From the NCBI RefSeq assembly GCF_001949145.1, contig NW_019091397.1:415226-458607 (forward strand): a DNA stretch of 43,382 bases, written 5' to 3'. Below the pieces are notes generated by a model. It made no database searches, was not told the DNA's origin, and worked only from the letters and a program-made list of their open reading frames with translations. This document shows, one piece after another, positions 42,371-43,382 of the stretch (the first letter of the stretch is position 1; each line of letters starts with the position of its first letter). The position numbers and the translations under genes are program-made. This stretch comes from Acanthaster planci (taxonomy: Eukaryota > Echinodermata > Asteroidea > Valvatida > Acanthasteridae).

Positions 42371-42522
42371 TGATTGTGTAGGAAGGTCAGCTCACATATA
42401 AATAGAAGATGAAATATTCATTATATGAAAAGAATAGTGAGCCCTGTTACATTGTACTATGTTCGATGTGGCCATTTGTATCCTAAAGTTGAGGATTACG
42501 GCCATATCATTACATGCACAGT

Positions 42523-42960
42523 ATAACAGCCTCGACTCCTTAACTTGTCGTGAGATGTTTTTAGTAGCGTTAATTTTGAGTCTCAGTAACCGAACTCGAA
42601 GCAATCGTCATGGCCCGAGTGCATGGACAATTCAAACTTGAAGAAGTCTTTGTTGACAAACAGAAGTTGGTTAAGAATACAAGTTTCTTTTATTCTCAAA
42701 ACTTCGCCTCATGCAAAGCTCCTCACAGTCAAACAGGGAGTTTGTGTGGAAAATCCTCCTGTTTGCTAACAAGTATTTCCCCGAAGCAAAATACTTCACA
42801 TATCAAGTAATTTCTCAAAACGAAATCACTTCACAGGCTCAAAGTATCGAAACTGGTCTCATCAGACTTTAGCTCTCTGCTCGCAAAGTTCCAGCTCGAT
42901 TTCTCAACACACTTTCAGGGTTTTTATACTATACAAATCTACTACATTAACATAGTTAAT
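42523..42960. other. No gene recognised
   Basis: AT-rich sequence between DIRS copy B and the coding remnant. A 66-codon plus frame (42610-42810) has no recognisable content. Confidence 0.35.
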
Positions 42961-43337
42961 GAGCCAGCTCCAGAACAAATGCTTGACACGTCATCAATTA
43001 CTGTTGTTGATGAGGCGATGAATTTGAAAATCCTGTCCGAAGAGGCTGAGACTGATGTTCCAGCAAGACCAAGGATTAATCCCCTGGATGAAGTAGGACC
43101 ACTGCCAGCAGGAGATGAATTGAGAATAGAAGCTGCAGAAAATGGCGTATCCCCAACTCAGTAACTTGGTTTTTGTTCCATAAAGAGAACTACGTTAGCA
43201 ACAGAAAAATTGTTGATGTCGGCATGAGGCTTTTTACGGGATCCTCACTTGTGCATGAAATGTCTGAAAACAAAGGAGTCTATTTTCTGTTGTCATACAA
43301 CTTAGGGAGAACTGCCTACACTAATTTCAAATGGGAC
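42961..43337 (+). pseudogene. Unrecognised coding remnant, frameshifted, interrupted by a MITE
   Basis: Two consecutive protein-like frames. First, 42961-43164: NEPAPEQMLDTSSITVVDEA, an acidic, Pro-containing region, ending at TAA 43162-43164. Second, open from 43158 to the right edge without a stop: TWFLFHKENYVSNRKIVDVG, MRLFTGSSLVHEMSENKGV, YFLLSYNLGRTAYTNFKWDL. After WDL the DNA becomes the TTAACCACTTGCTGCCGGG MITE terminus, so coding probably ended by insertion. The strong change from acidic linker to a hydrophobic, charged fold suggests a real protein, perhaps a transposase-derived one. I cannot assign a family. It could also be two exons (AACTCA|GTAACT would be the donor). Confidence 0.45.
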
Positions 43338-43382
43338 TTAACCACTTGCTGCCGGGTGCTCTTTTTTCATATTTTCGTTTTT
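43335..43382 (+). mobile_element. TTAA MITE (piggyBac-like), left end, runs off window
   Basis: TTAACCACTTGCTGCCGGGT followed by GCTCTTTTTTC matches the left termini at 20.71 kb (plus strand), 13.34 kb and 144 (minus strand). Only 48 bp are inside the window. Confidence 0.7.

Larger units (their letters stand above)
40096..42522 (-). mobile_element. DIRS-like element copy B, RT-less
   Basis: Reading on the minus strand: the shared junction segment (42522-42390), RNase H (42370-41870), linker, YR in two frames (41560-40520), then the terminal module (40430-40096). It is about 85-90% similar by eye to copy A over YR and terminus. Relative to B, A has lost the RNase H part (A joins at about 33206; B has 41725-42389 there). 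No gag is present upstream within the window. Confidence 0.75.

Noticed and set aside
1-43382. tRNA, rRNA or small structural RNA genes
   Set aside because: I scanned for tRNA A/B-box-like and rRNA-like stretches and saw none that I could support. A covariance-model search would settle it.

Overview
This window looks like repeat-dense nuclear DNA from an animal, most likely a marine invertebrate. The reasons are tyrosine-recombinase (DIRS-like) and CR1/L2-like retroelements, several miniature DNA-transposon families, many TACATGTA-type palindromes, splice-like signals, and no bacterial gene organisation. I cannot name a species. I see no intact long host gene, no rRNA or tRNA gene, no CRISPR array and no prokaryotic operon.

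Layout. 0-5.6 kb: the end of a TTAA-flanked MITE, a perfect 103-bp tandem duplication, a 5'-truncated decayed non-LTR retrotransposon (3.76-5.03 kb), and a foldback MITE (5.22-5.53 kb) inserted into an older TGACGTCA-containing repeat. 5.64-9.83 kb: a minus-strand DIRS-like element (copy C) with decayed RT, RNase H and tyrosine recombinase (YR). 10.02-12.78 kb and 21.69-24.74 kb: two same-orientation copies of a 2.8-3.1 kb non-autonomous DNA transposon with GGGAGC termini. Between them lie two or more TTAA MITEs, GC-rich tandem repeats (14.8-16.1 kb), a second non-LTR fragment (19.95-20.56 kb) and the most interesting locus, a frame-broken copy of an uncharacterised transposase-like multicopy protein family (16.18-18.81 kb).

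24.7-31.5 kb: mostly non-coding repeats (187-bp satellite, roughly 145-bp and 16-bp tandem arrays, TGACGTCA repeats) plus one candidate host exon at 25.69-25.79 kb. 31.53-36.58 kb: DIRS copy A, with inverted terminal repeats, a gag-like ORF and a 219-codon YR ORF but no RT. 37.55-37.63 kb: a candidate minus-strand host exon. 38.93-40.08 kb: decayed gag and RT start of another YR-type element (D). 40.10-42.52 kb: DIRS copy B, with RNase H and YR but no RT. 42.96-43.34 kb: an unrecognised coding remnant apparently cut by another TTAA MITE that runs off the window.

How the parts relate. Almost every open frame belongs to a mobile element. Copies A and B share the same foreign junction where RT should be, which suggests they descend from one RT-less derivative that must have been mobilised in trans. 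Nested insertions give relative ages: the foldback MITE is younger than the TGACGTCA repeat around it, and the MITE at the right edge is younger than the coding remnant. Family names for mobile elements rest on motifs I recall, not on a database search.
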